Part shown: one piece after another, positions 1 to 9,599 of the stretch
How the letters are laid out: the number at the start of each line of letters is the position of its first letter
Numbering within the stretch: the stretch's first letter is position 1
From: Euleptes europaea
Taxonomy: Eukaryota > Chordata > Lepidosauria > Squamata > Sphaerodactylidae
Direction: 5' to 3'
NCBI RefSeq assembly: GCF_029931775.1
Contig: NC_079324.1
Coordinates: 55,766,402 to 55,830,401, forward strand
DNA length: 64,000 nucleotides
Notes under the pieces: model-generated
Databases searched by the model: none
Seen by the model: the letters and a program-made list of their open reading frames with translations, nothing else
Told to the model about the DNA's origin: nothing
Program-made: the position numbers and the translations under genes

Positions 1-163
1 AGACTCCATTCTTCTTCCATGGAATGCAAAGTGGCATACATAAATCCCCCTCCTGTTTTAATTATTTACTGAATGTAGCACCTCAAAGACATATATAATC
101 CCCCTTCCCTATTTTAAGTGGACAATAGCCCCGTGAGGTAGATTCTACAGGGCTAGCCTTGTT

Positions 164-748
164 CTGCAGCCAAAATTACCAGTGAAAGAGTCTCAGCTCC
201 TGAAAGACTACCCAATTAATTAAGGCACAAAACTTTTCCTAACAGATGTTCTGGTTCACAAAAGACCATCTTTTTGGGGTGGTCACATCTATCATATTTT
301 TAACCCTGCTCTGAGCTCAGGAGTGCAGTACATGGCTCTCCCTGCAGCCAAAAGAATGGACTGAAGAGTCTCAGCTTCTGAAAAATGTATAAACCAACTT
401 ATTGTGGCACTTTCGTGGCCCCTCCTTGCATGCCCAGAGTAGTGCCAATCGCCACTTTGGGGTCAGAAAACAATTTTCCTCCAGGCCAAATTGGCCAGGG
501 ATCCTGAAGGGCTTCCCCCCCCCCCATCTTCTGGGCGTGAAGTAGGGGTCATTGGGGGTGTAGGGGGGAAGGTAGTTGTGAATTTCCTGCATTGGACTAG
601 ATGACCCTGGTGGTCCCTTCCAACTCTACGGTACTATGGAAAACTTTTGGGAGCCAGCGCATCTCATGTAAAAAAACATATTTTTTGGTCACAGCTATCA
701 TATTGTTAACCCTGCTCTGAGCACCATATCATGGCTCTCCTTGCCCCT
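164..748. repeat. Tandem duplication of a ~180-bp unit, second copy interrupted
   Basis: Two copies of one unit lie head to tail. Both start with CTGCAGCCAAAA, contain GAGTCTCAGCT, and end with TAACCCTGCTCTGAGC followed by ATGGCTCTCC. Copy 1 is about 164-341 and copy 2 about 342-748. Copy 2 is split by a CR1 3' end (about 515-640). The family is not recognised. Confidence 0.5.
515..640 (+). mobile_element. CR1 LINE 3' end fragment
   Basis: This has the typical CR1 3' terminal text: a Gly-rich stretch, GTAGTTGTGAATTTCCTGC, GATGACCCTGGTGGTCCC and a degenerate ATTCTATG-type end. CR1 elements end in short tandem octamers rather than poly(A). It is 5' truncated and sits in the second copy of the 164-748 duplication. 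Confidence 0.6.
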
Positions 749-756
749 GTTAGAGG

Positions 757-1365
757 GGAGGGGCTGCGGCTCAGTGGTAGAGCATCCGGTTTGCATGCAG
801 AAGGTCCCAGGTTCAATCCCCAGCATCTCTGATTAAAGGGACTAGGCAGGTAGGTGATCTGAAAAAACCCTGCCTGAGACCTTGGAGAGCCATGGGGAGG
901 GGCTGTGGCTCAGTGGAAGAGCCTCCACTTTACATGCAGAAGGTCCCAGGTTCAATCCCCAGCATCTCTGATTAAAGGGACTAGGCAGGTAGGTGATGTG
1001 AAAGACCTCAGCCTGAGACCCTGGAGAGCCATGGGGAGGGGTTGTGGCTCAGTGGAAGAGCGTCCACTTTACAGAAGGTCCCAGGTTCAGTCCCCGGCAT
1101 CTCCAGTTCAAGGGACCAGGCAAGTAGGTGATGTGAAAGACCCCTGCCTGAGACCCTGGACTGGAGGGCCATGGAAGAGGGGCTGTGGTCCAGTGGTAGA
1201 GCCTCTGCTTGGCATGCAGGAGGTCCCAGGTTCAATCCCCGGCATCTCCAGTTCAAGGGACTAAGCGAGTAGGTGATGGGAAAGACCCTGGAGAGCGGCT
1301 GCTAGTCTGACCAGCCAATACTGACTTCGATGGACCAAGGGACTGATTCAGTAGAAGGCAGCTTC
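757..1365 (+). repeat. Tandem array of four tRNA-derived SINE units (family B)
   Basis: Family B SINEs start with a tRNA-Ala-like head: GGGGCTGTGGCTCAGTGGTA with an A-box-like TGGCTCAGTGG, and a B box GGTTCAATCCC. They end in GATTCAGTA..GGCAGCTTCA. Here four heads start near 757, 896, 1034 and 1177 with a period of about 140 bp. Only the last continues into the 3' part of the family. The head is not a functional tRNA because its 3' arm lacks full pairing and it carries SINE sequence. Confidence 0.75.
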
Positions 1366-1374
1366 ACGCGTTCC

Positions 1375-1516
1375 TCTCCACAACCACCCCGAGAGGAGAG
1401 CCAAAGCCACAGCGAACGGCCCCAAGTTCACCCACCGACCTTCGCAGCAGAGCGGGGATTCGAACCCGGGTCTCCCCGAGCCGAGCGCGACGCTCTAACC
1501 GCTACACCGCTCCCCG
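1375..1516 (-). mobile_element. tRNA-derived SINE (Sauria-SINE-like) inside CpG island
   Basis: Read on the minus strand it has an A-box-like GTGTAGCGGTTAGAG, a B box GGGTTCGAATCCC, then GGTGAACTTGGGGC, the body motif of squamate tRNA-SINEs. It is unusually GC-rich for its family, consistent with sitting in or next to an unmethylated CpG island. Confidence 0.55.
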
Positions 1517-2065
1517 TAGGTTCCTTCCGCCTTCCCAATCCCCGACCGAGGCAGCGCGCGCAACGGCCGCGGCCCGTCTTGTCCCTCTCCGGCCCCCGTT
1601 AACTCTTCCACAGTCAAGGGGGGGGGCCGCGTTCCGGGCCTGGTGGGTCCTCTCAGGCGGGCCAGAGCGACGCGCGGCCTACAGCCTCCGCTTCTGCCCT
1701 CAGACCACCGGCCGGCTCGACCGAGCCCCTCGCGAGGGAGCCGGGGCCACGCCGAGCCCCGCCGGCTTCGGCCGCCGCGTCTCACTTACCGCTGCGAAGC
1801 CGGGCCCAGCTTCAGCCATTCGCTCCTCACAGGAAACTGGCCCGGAGAAGACGGGGGGGGGGAGACCGAATACAGGAGCATCCGCCGCTTACGAGCGCCG
1901 GCGAGGGACAACCCGCCGACGTCCCCGTTCTCCCCCCCTCTTCGCGTTTGCACAAAAAGGGAAAAGGCTGTCTCGGGCGGCTTCGTTTATCCTACTGCGC
2001 ATGCGGAGAGGGGGAGGGACTTAAGGGAGCTCACGGCGCCGCTAACTTTAAAGGGGAGGGGGGTT
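1380..2065 (-). promoter_or_regulatory. CpG-island promoter, probably of EP400
   Basis: This GC-rich, CpG-dense block is sharply bounded by AT-rich repeat DNA on the right. It contains an NRF1-like palindromic site TGCGCATGCGGA at 1996-2007 and a minus-strand splice donor at 1789-1790. In mammals EP400 follows PUS1 in the same orientation, so a minus-strand EP400 promoter is expected here. The gene assignment rests on synteny only; no EP400 coding sequence is in the window. Confidence 0.55.
1790..1995 (-). other. EP400: Putative untranslated exon 1 of EP400
   Basis: On the minus strand the sequence CGCAGCG|GTAAGTGAG gives a strong consensus 5' splice site, with the last exonic base at 1790. 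The exon lies in the CpG island and its 5' end is unknown, somewhere near 1990-2050. No clear initiator codon context was identified, as expected for a 5' UTR exon. EP400 is the ATPase of the TIP60/NuA4 chromatin-remodelling complex. The name is inferred from the conserved order ULK1-PUS1-EP400 and would be wrong if synteny is broken here. Confidence 0.4.
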
Positions 2066-2103
2066 AAGCTGTACGATCCTAAACAGAGTTTTGTGTAGTA
2101 GAA

Positions 2104-2635
2104 AAGGGCAAGAGTCCAGTAGCACCTTAAAGACTAACAAGAATATTTTCTGGCAGGGTATGAGCTTTCGTGCGCCACAGCTCACTTTTTTTTTTGTGTA
2201 TATATTTTTTTATTTTTATAACACAAAATAAAACAAACAATAAAATAATAATAAAAAATATAAAAGAAAATACAAAAGAGTATCAATGAAATAATCTGCA
2301 TTAATACAATCTAAATTAAAAAGAAATAGAAAATTCAGAGAACCCCTTTGCCCCTCCACCCACCATAAAAAGTGACCCATCACCGGACTTCCGAAGAAGT
2401 GTCTAAACAGTTTTAAAGATATCATTATTAACGATAATATAAAGAATATACAAAACCTGTTTCTATAACCCACTAATTTAGTAAAATCCATTTTTGCCAG
2501 TTTATCCCAATATGTGACGGCCTTCGCCCATGTTATTTTAAATTCTTCCATATCTTTTCCGTGTAGGAAAGCTCATACCCTACCAGAACATATTTTTGTT
2601 AGTCTTTAAGGTGCTACTGGACCAAACAAGAGATG
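2104..2635. repeat. Inverted pair of a dispersed repeat flanking an AT-rich block
   Basis: A dispersed repeat (family X) has the motifs GTCCAGTAGCACCTTAAAGAC and GAGCTTTCGTG. It occurs forward at 2104-2180 and reversed at about 2560-2635, flanking about 380 bp of AT-rich DNA of unrecognised origin. A further forward copy lies at 2825-2960, and fragments at 13565, 17345, 18063 and 63160. Confidence 0.5.
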
Positions 2636-2775
2636 GATTGACTCAATAAAGGAAGCCACAGCCTTCAATTTGCAAGATCTGAGCAAGGCTGTCAAAGATA
2701 GGACATTTTGGAGGACATTGATTCATAGGGTCGCCATGAGTCGGAAGCAACTTGACAGCACTTAACACACACAAA
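2617..2775 (+). mobile_element. Bov-B (RTE) LINE 3' end
   Basis: The forward frame gives the C-terminal Bov-B reverse-transcriptase ORF signature (IDSIKEAT, then LSKAVKDR) and ends in the Bov-B tail GTCGCCATGAGTCGGAAGC followed by CTTAACACACACA. It is 5' truncated. Bov-B is abundant in squamates. Confidence 0.7.
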
Positions 2776-2824
2776 CTCATTGAAATCTGTGGGCTTAAAC
2801 TGGAGTAGCTCTGTTTAGGGAGAT

Positions 2825-2960
2825 TGCGATGGGTAGCGGCGTTAGTCTGTCAATAGCAATAGAAAAGAGTCCAGTGGCTCCTTAAAGACTAAAAAAATTC
2901 TGGCAGAGTAGGAGCTTTCGTGAGCCGCTGCTCCCTTTTTCAGATACAGCTAGAATGTGA
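2825..2960 (+). repeat. Dispersed repeat family X, forward copy
   Basis: It starts with GGGTAGCGGCGTTAGTCTG and continues with AGAGTCCAGTGGC, CCTTAAAGAC, GAGCTTTCGTGAGCC and TTCAGATACAGCTAG. It is the most complete copy in the window. Confidence 0.5.
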
Positions 2961-3850
2961 TTCCATCTGTCATTGAGTGAATTAGACGCACTATCGCAAT
3001 GTAAATGTCAAAAGCAAGTCAATGACATGAGCAGGCGTCATTGGATTGGGTGTGATATGCAGAGGGGTAGTAGACAGGGAGAAATTACCATTGGTCATTC
3101 AGCAGTCTCTCTTTCTAATCTCCCTTTGAAATCCCTTTGTAAGAGAATTGCTACTCTTAAACCAGCAACCAAATGTTCCGGAAGGTTAAAATATTTCCCA
3201 CTGGTTTCTGAATGTTGTGGTTTCTGATGTCAGACTTATGTCCATTTAATTTCTGTCGCAGGGACAAGTTTTGTACCTCATTTTAAATTTTACTAGTTAG
3301 AGCAAGTTTGGATAACTACTTATGCTAGAAATTAAGATTATGGTGTGTTATTAGAGCTAAAGGAGAATTAAACAAGAGCCCTAATATGATTTCATTTTAA
3401 AAGGAAAGTGGTAGAGATTGAGTTATAATTAAAAAAAAAACAAAAAAAAACATTTAAGGCATGAAGTCCATTTAAATCCATAAAAATTAACCAGAAGGGG
3501 AGGTGGGAATGTTGTGGGTGTATTTTTTAGAGCAAGACACACAACCACAGAATCAATTTAGTTTCATATTAAAAGAAATACCTAGAACCAGTTTGTTTGT
3601 AGAAAACATATAGTTTTCTAAAGCGCTCTGCTAAATAATTCTAACGAGGCAATTAAAGAAGTTACGAGAGTCCATGCTGTACCATTACAGTAAGTCATTT
3701 TATTACCAAGTATCACTAAATCATTTTTACATAGCATTGTAACACATTAGAACAAATAAATAATTACACAAACATTTATTCCAGTCTATTTTGCTATATT
3801 TGTAGATTAAACTGAGGCTTTATTTTGAAAAAGTTACCTCCAAAGAAAGA
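2961..3850. other. No recognised feature
   Basis: AT-rich intergenic DNA with A-runs near 3430-3450. No convincing coding exon, repeat family or paired splice signals were seen. Confidence 0.5.
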
Positions 3851-4105
3851 CAGCATGGTGTGTAGTGGTTTGGAGCGGTGGACTCTAATCTGGAGAACCG
3901 GGTTTGATTCCTCACTCCTCCACATGAAATCAGCTGAGTGACCTTGGGCCAGTCAGTTCTCTTAGAGCTCTCTCAGCCCCACCTACGTCACAGGGTGTCC
4001 TGTTGTGGGGAGGGGAAGGGAAGGTGATTGTAAGCCGATTTGATTCTTCCTTAAGTGGTAGAGAAAGTCGGCATATAAAAGCCAACTCTTCTTCGCCTTC
4101 AAAGA
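3850..4105 (+). mobile_element. tRNA-derived SINE family A
   Basis: Family A, the commonest repeat here, starts with a tRNA-like head (GTGTAGTGG..GGAGCGGTGG; B box GGTTTGATTCC) and continues with GGTGACCTTGGGC and CAGCCCCACCTAC. It ends CGGCATATAAAA..CAACTCTTCTTC. This copy is near full length in forward orientation. The body resembles Sauria SINEs. Confidence 0.75.
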
Positions 4106-4789
4106 CTTTCAGCTCTTGAAGCCAGAGAGACACTACCTTGCCTCTCTACATGTTCCAAGGAGTTCCATTTCTAATAATAATTTGTAAACATCAGTGACGG
4201 TTTCCAATATGGGACAAGCCTTTTTAAAAACAAAAACTTACCAAGGGATGGTTTGAGAACACCTAGTACATCAGCAGTGCTGAAGCACTACTTGTGGGAC
4301 CTGATCAGTGTCCTGAAAAATCAGGTTGCCCACTGGCCTGTGCTTTTAACAGTAAGATGTAGGTAAATCAAAGCAGGCAGACAACTGACAAATCCATTTG
4401 GGTTGGTCACCAGTTGCCTCATTCAAACTAATAAATGCAATACATACAATTTTTTAAAAATTGTATCGCTAAAGATCCAGGGAAAAACAAACAAACCATG
4501 TCTTCACAAGGAAACAGAATACCAAAAATGCCAAAATATTTTTTTTAATCTGACCCTAATCTGGTTTACTCAGAAGTAAGCCCTAGTGCTTCCAGTGGAA
4601 TTTAACCCTCCTTCCAAATAAAACTGCAGTTGTGTAACCCAATCCTATGTGTGTTAACTTGGAGGGCGGTCTCAACAAGGGCTTACTCTCAAGTATATAC
4701 ACACTGGACTGCAGCCTTAATATCAAAATACAAGGCTTGTTTTCATTGTTCACAACACCTGTGCCCTGCAAATACCACCCAAGATTTAT

Positions 4790-4945
4790 TTTGTTTATTG
4801 CCTTTATTTATACCCCGCCTTTCTCCCCAATGGTGACCTAAAGCGGTTTAGCATCTTTCACCTCTCCTCCATTTTCTCCTCACAACACCCCTGTGAGGTA
4901 GGTTAGGCTGAGTGTGTGTGACTGGCCCAAGGTCACCCAACAAGC
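4790..4945 (-). mobile_element. SINE body/tail fragment, reverse
   Basis: It holds ATACCCCGCCTTTCTCC, then CTGTGAGGTAGGTTAGGCTGAG and GACTGGCCCAAGGTCACCC. These are the reverse complement of the body shared by squamate tRNA-SINEs. The tRNA head is missing. Confidence 0.5.
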
Positions 4946-5094
4946 TTTCAACAATACCTTTAAAAAAATACAGTTGCCAAAGTGTCAGCCGATATTAAAA
5001 CAGTACAGAATTTAAATGATAAAACAAAATGGTAGCATCAGAGCAGCTTCCAGTTCCAGCAAATCTCCCTCCCACCCCCCACAGTGCCTTTTGA

Positions 5095-5190
5095 AGCAGA
5101 AACATCTGGCAGTCTTCAAGCAGTGGCTGGACGAACACTTGTCAGGGATGCTTTAGGCTGATCCTGCACTGAGCAGAGGTTGGACTAGAA
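5095..5190 (+). mobile_element. CR1 LINE 3' fragment
   Basis: GGCAGTCTTCAAGCAGTGGC, CACTTGTCAGGGATGCT and GGTTGGACTAGA define a CR1 subfamily 3' end that is repeated many times in the window (for example 16310-16712). It is cut off on the right by the element at 5191. Confidence 0.6.
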
Positions 5191-5394
5191 CAGGGCTTCT
5201 TAAACTTTTCCCACTTGCGACCCCTTTTCGCCCGAGAAATTTTTATATACCTATGTTTTATATAGGTATATAAAATAGGTATACCAAACATTTACTGATA
5301 ATAAATCATAAAGAAATGTATCCTGTTGCCAAATTTTTCGTGACCCCCACATTCAGTTACGCGACCCCACAATCCCAGAGTTTAAGAAACTTTG
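5191..5394. mobile_element. Short hAT-like non-autonomous element
   Basis: The ends are inverted: CAGGGCTTCTTAAAC at the left and GTTTAAGAAACTTTG at the right. The interior holds TGCGACCCC, a common hAT-MITE text. No clean 8-bp target duplication was found, so the boundaries are less sure than for the other hAT copies. Confidence 0.5.
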
Positions 5395-5436
5395 ATCTAA
5401 AGGACCTGGAGTTCAGACCAAACGACACAGAGGATG

Positions 5437-6268
5437 TTATTAAAAAGTACACTTTATTACACCTTCAGGTAGGACACAACACAAGTTCTTCCAATCCTAC
5501 TGGTCAAGTACAAATGTGTTGTGTTCATAAAGATATTTACAAGTTTCTATCACACTTTGGAGGTGGAGGGAGGAAAAAAGGGAGGAGAAATCTAAATTTT
5601 CATTTACACTGTACACGGAAACAGAAATTGCACACTGTACGATTCTATCTGACCCCGTCACCTGAAGACAAGGAGGTTCTCCTGAGGATGAGCATTCCAT
5701 AGTCTGGGCACCAACACCAACAAAGCCCTGCCTAGGATACCAACTCTAATGGCTTTAATCACTGCAGAGCAGGGGCCCAGCAAGGTGGGGGCAGCAGCGC
5801 ATCAGCTATTCTCAGTGACACTGAAGGTCATCACCAGCTAGGGTTGCCATGTCCGTCTGTCCCCGGCCACCAGTGGGGGATGTGGGGGTAGGGAAATCAG
5901 ATCCAGGTTGGAAAATTCCTGGAGATTTCGGGGTGGAGCCTGGGGAGGACAGGGACCTCAGTGGGGTACAATGCCATAAAGTCTTTGGATCCAGCCCACA
6001 TCTCAGAGTTCTTCCGGTGGAACGCGATCTTGAGGAGACATTTTATCACAGCTATTCCTTCCCAAGTAGCTGGTTTCCGGATCACAGCCTGGTGCACCTG
6101 AAGTTGTGAAACATTTCCGTCCCAAAGACCTTGTCTTCATGAACACCATTTCATGGAGATGTCTTCAGGGATCATTGCATTCTGCATACCTGGATCTGAG
6201 TTTGGACTTGCTGAGATGGCGTCTAAGCTCCATATTCAGCACCTGTAATCTGGAAGAAGTTCAAGTGG
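5437..6268 (-). other. Possible unassigned terminal exon with poly(A) signal
   Basis: On the minus strand a pyrimidine-rich tract ending TTTTATTTTTTAG (AG at 6269-6270) and a second acceptor CTTCTTCCAG (AG at 6250-6251) precede an open stretch. That stretch reads LQVLNMELRRHLSKSKLRS and ends in NDP-stop near 6160. A donor-like CCAG|GTATGC lies at 6189-6190. Downstream is an AATAAA hexamer (5453-5458) followed by a TG-rich CCTCTGTGTCG. A MITE occupies 5843-5990. The peptide is not one I recognise. It could be the 3' end of an unknown gene, a lncRNA, or chance. Confidence 0.25.
5843..5990. mobile_element. MITE family D copy
   Basis: Family D is a ~200-bp dispersed element with complementary ends, TAGGGTTGCCA at one end and TGGCAACCCTA at the other. 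Interior motifs include TTCAATGCCATA.AGTCCA and CTGGAGATTT. This copy keeps one end and about two thirds of the body. Confidence 0.55.
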
Positions 6269-6849
6269 CTAAAAAATAAAACAAAAACAGAGGAGAGAGA
6301 AGTGCACAATTCAATGCAAATTGCATAGAGCATTAAAATTCACGGTATGATGATTGTGTAGGATTTCCAATAGTGCAAGTATGATTCTACTTTGTCATCT
6401 TAATACTTAAGCTTTGCCTCAGCTCTTTTTTCCAAATTTCTGTTGGTTTCCAGATCTTAGCAATCCAAACCACATTACTTTGTTTATTGGATGCCCCATC
6501 CTGTTGACTGCCATTTGACCTACACTGTGTAACCCGCCTTGAGTATCAGTGAGAAAGGTGGACGTAAATAAATAATGTAATAAATAATCCAATCCGTTCC
6601 ATTCACAAGAGGCAAGAGTTGAAACTTGCAAGGTAGCCAAAAATGTATTTTAGCTTTATAGCGCAAGAGTTGCATATATAAGAGGGTGGATGGGGGAGAG
6701 ACACGCACTGGCTGATGGGTAGCTGGTAATTCGGCCTACTTCAAGAAACCTCTTATGTAATTCAATTCATCACCAAAAACAGCAGATCCACTGAAGCCCA
6801 TTTTCTCCCCAATCAGCCTTCGAAGAAATGCACTTGAAATGTAAAAGGA

Positions 6850-7030
6850 ACCATGTGGTACGGTGGTAAGGGTTGACCTAGGCTCTAGGAGACCCAGGTT
6901 CAAATTCCCACTTGGCCAAGGAAGCTTGCTGGGTGAATTTGGGTCAGTCACGCACTCTTAGCCTAACCTACCTCACAGGGTTGTTGTGAGGTTAAAAGTG
7001 GAGGAAGTCACGTAAGACACCTTGAACTAA
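6850..7030 (+). mobile_element. Sauria-SINE-like tRNA SINE
   Basis: It has a tRNA-type B box GGTTCAAATTCCC, then GCTGGGTGAATTTGGGTCAGTCAC and ACCTACCTCACAGGGTTGTT, ending in GAGGAAGTCACGTAAG. This is the commonest squamate tRNA-SINE body plan and differs from family A after the CTCACAGGG motif. Confidence 0.6.
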
Positions 7031-7505
7031 AACATTAGATGGATAGAAGTATTAAACAAATTACATATATATATTTACCTTCAGCGCTTATGAAAACATC
7101 TGTTGATACCAACGCCACCCTCTGTTTCACTGCTTGCTCAGACTTACATCACATTTCAGCACCTCCAGTTTTGCTACGTTATCTCATATTTTGGCAATAT
7201 TCGTTTTAAAATAAATGCAGGCTGCTGGAAAGGAAGCACACTGATTTTTAGACACATGCACATACACTTTCCACATCTCCTAACGAGACAAATACATACA
7301 GAGCCAGAAGCAAAATTCTGCATTTGGAAATATAATGTTTGCTCAAAACTGTAGGCCCCAAAGGAAACCGAGGCTCCTAGTGGGGAGGGAGCAGAGCAAG
7401 ATTTTCATATCTCCTCAGGCAATGCCAAGGCACACTACCAGCCAGAGTGCCCCTGGAGTAAGGCTGAGGAAACCAAGGCTTGTAAGAAGTCACTCAAAAC
7501 TACAC
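7031..7505. other. No recognised feature
   Basis: Intergenic DNA. A GTAAAT donor-like site on the minus strand at 7073-7078 follows a short open stretch, but no credible acceptor or homology supports an exon. Confidence 0.4.
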
Positions 7506-7679
7506 TCCATACTGCGGCGCAATTCAGATGTCATTCAAAACCACAGTTTAATTAAACCATTGTTATCCAAAAGACTGACCATCCCAATAAAAATGGTCAG
7601 GTTGCATCAAACCTGGATCTAAAACCACAGTTTGAAGCTGGTTCATTAACCACAATTAATCTGAACTAATGTTTCACAC

Positions 7680-7885
7680 AGGGCTGCCAACCTCCAGGTG
7701 GCACCTGGAGACCTCCCACTATTACAATTGATCTCCAGATCAGTTCTCCTGGAGAAAATGGCTGCTTTGGAAGGTGGACTCAATGGCATTATACCCTGCT
7801 GAGGTCCCTCCCCTCCCCAAACCCTGTCCTCCCCAAACTCCACCCCCAAAATATCCAGGTATTTCCTAATCCAGAGCTGGCAACC
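7680..7885. mobile_element. MITE family D copy
   Basis: It starts GGGCTGCCAACCTCCAGGTG and ends CCAGAGCTGGCAACC, with CTCAATGGCATTATACC inside. Both ends are retained, so this is close to full length. Confidence 0.6.
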
Positions 7886-8040
7886 TTCATGTGATGTACC
7901 AATCAGCTGTTTTTGCAGGGAAAAAGAGTGGAAATGATAAAAGGAACATGTCTGATTCAGCAGAAGGTAGCTTCATATATTCCTCATGTGTAGGGCTGCC
8001 AGGTCCCTCTTTGCCACCAGCGGGAGGTTTTTGGGGCGTT

Positions 8041-8340
8041 CACAAAGTGGCCAACCAGGTGCCTCTAGGAAGGCCACAAACAAGATGACTGCAGCAGCAT
8101 TATCCTGCCTGTGTTCCGCAGCACCTAATATAATAGGCCTGCTCCTCTGATCCTGGAGAGAATAGGTATGCATCATGATTAGTATTCATTTTGACTAGTA
8201 GCCATGGATAGCCCTCTCCTCCATGAACATGTCCACTCCCCTCTTAAAAGCCTTCCATGTTGGCAGCCATCACCATATCCTGGGGCAGGGAGTTCCACAA
8301 TTTAACTACGCGTTGTGTGAAGAACATGGGCAATTCGTAT
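8041..8340 (-). mobile_element. CR1-like LINE 3' end, reverse
   Basis: The reverse of the frequent 3' end unit: GTGGCCAACCAGGTGCCTCT, GCACCTAATATAATAGG, GTATGCATCATGA and CTTAACTGTG-type ORF text (WNSLPQDM). A short family D fragment (7992-8040) abuts its left side. Confidence 0.6.
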
Positions 8341-8441
8341 AACGGAGCACTCTAGAAGAAGCACATTTTGGAAAACTCTGTGAACTCCTTGCAAATAGAA
8401 AAAAACCCAGCACCACAAATAAACAAGCTAATCCCATAGGT

Positions 8442-8818
8442 CAGGGGTGGGGGACCTTTTTTCACCCAAGGGCCATTTTGATATTTATAACATAATTCGC
8501 GAGCCATACAAAATTATCAAATTAAAAATTAGCCGACCAATAAGTTTCTCCATGGCCTGGGTGGGAAAGGGTTAACACAGTTTCTTGGGCGGTCCTACCA
8601 GCTCCATAGCAAATGACTTCTGCAAGGGGGGGGGAAAGGTTCCTTTTCTTGGCAAACTCACATCTGCCTTGAATAGAGGCTACTCCTGTCCACTGGAGGG
8701 GGCAGATGGCCAGTCTTAGATCCTTCTGAGCTAGAGATCTGTCAGGCCCCACGAAGGGCCAGACCAAATGATTTCGCGGGCCTTAAACGGCCCCCGGGCC
8801 TGACGTTCCCCACCCCTG
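8442..8818. mobile_element. hAT (Charlie-like) non-autonomous element with 8-bp TSD
   Basis: Terminal inverted repeats CAGGGGTGGGGGAC and GTTCCCCACCCCTG are flanked by perfect 8-bp duplications CCATAGGT at 8434-8441 and 8819-8826. Length is 377 bp with no transposase ORF. The intact duplication and ends indicate a fairly recent insertion. Confidence 0.9.
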
Positions 8819-8971
8819 CCATAGGTGGTAATTATCTGTTTGCATAGGCCTTCTTTTTAGGAACACCCAAAGCTAGAATTCACCCCACTGCAGGCTGGGT
8901 TCATTGCCTCTTCGTTTCTTCCTTTTCCTGCATGCCTGAATCAGCCCTCAGTTAAACTAATGCAGATATCA

Positions 8972-9410
8972 TAGGGTTGCCAGCTCTGGGTGGGGAAATA
9001 TCTGGAGATTTTGGGAATGGAGCCTGAGGAGGGCAGGGTTTGGGGACGGGAAGGGACTTCAATGCCATAGAGTCCAATTGCCAAAGGGGCCATTTTCTCC
9101 TGGGGAACTGATCTCTATCAGCTGAAGATCAGTGGTAATAGCAGGAGATCTCCAGCTAGTACCTGGAGGTTGGAGCAACCCAAAACAGCACTATAACACT
9201 ATAAAGCAAATAAGTGAATTTTATAAAGTGCAAAGTGAATAAATATATACAGCATATACAAAGGGAGTACAAACAGATACAAAATTTACACTAACACTAA
9301 CTTATTTGCTTTATAGTGTTATAGTGCTGTTTTGGGTTGCTCCAATTATCCTTACAGCACTGAGCCTTCTTTTCTTGTGTAGTACCTGGAGGTTGGCAAC
9401 CCTAGGTTTT
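8972..9410. mobile_element. MITE family D copy split by a 207-bp insertion
   Basis: Family D begins at the TAGGGTTGCCAGCTCTGG near 8972 and resumes at 9397, ending GGCAACCCTAGG. The insertion at 9174-9380 is flanked by a 16-bp direct repeat AGTACCTGGAGGTTGG (9158-9173 and 9381-9396). Confidence 0.7.
9170..9345. repeat. 46-bp perfect inverted repeat with 84-bp spacer
   Basis: The left arm 9170-9215 starts TTGGAGCAACCCAAAACAGC. The right arm 9300-9345 is its exact reverse complement, ending GTTTTGGGTTGCTCCAA. The spacer (9216-9299) is AT-rich. It forms most of the insert that splits the family D MITE. Confidence 0.9.
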
Positions 9411-9439
9411 ACCCCCAAAATCTCCAGGTATTTCCCAAC

Positions 9440-9550
9440 TACGGTTGCCAGGTCCCTCTTTGGCACCGGCAGGAGATTTGGGGAGCAGAGCCTGAGGAGG
9501 GCAGGGTTTGGGGAGGGGAGGGACTTCAATGCCATAGAGTCCAATTGAGG
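9440..9550. mobile_element. MITE family D fragment
   Basis: It begins GGTTGCCAGGTCCCTC and carries GGGACTTCAATGCCATAGAG. Only the left half is present; it is truncated by GC-rich DNA. Confidence 0.55.
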
Positions 9551-9599
9551 AAGGAAGGAAGGGGATAGACCCCTTCCCCAAAAAAAGGGGGGGAGTAGA

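Noticed and set aside
757-1260. tRNA-Ala genes
   Set aside because: A and B boxes are tRNA-like but cloverleaf stems are not complete and the units continue into SINE sequence; other copies are dispersed through the window.
2216-2551. 111-codon minus-strand open frame with hydrophobic C-terminus
   Set aside because: AT-rich block between two inverted repeat copies; compositional Phe/Leu run, no homolog recognised, no splice context.
5191-5394. 8-bp target duplication for the hAT-like element
   Set aside because: Flanks GACTAGAA and ATCTAAAG do not match well enough to call a duplication.
7073-7160. Possible exon on minus strand ending at a GTAAAT donor
   Set aside because: No pyrimidine tract or credible acceptor, short open stretch and no homology.
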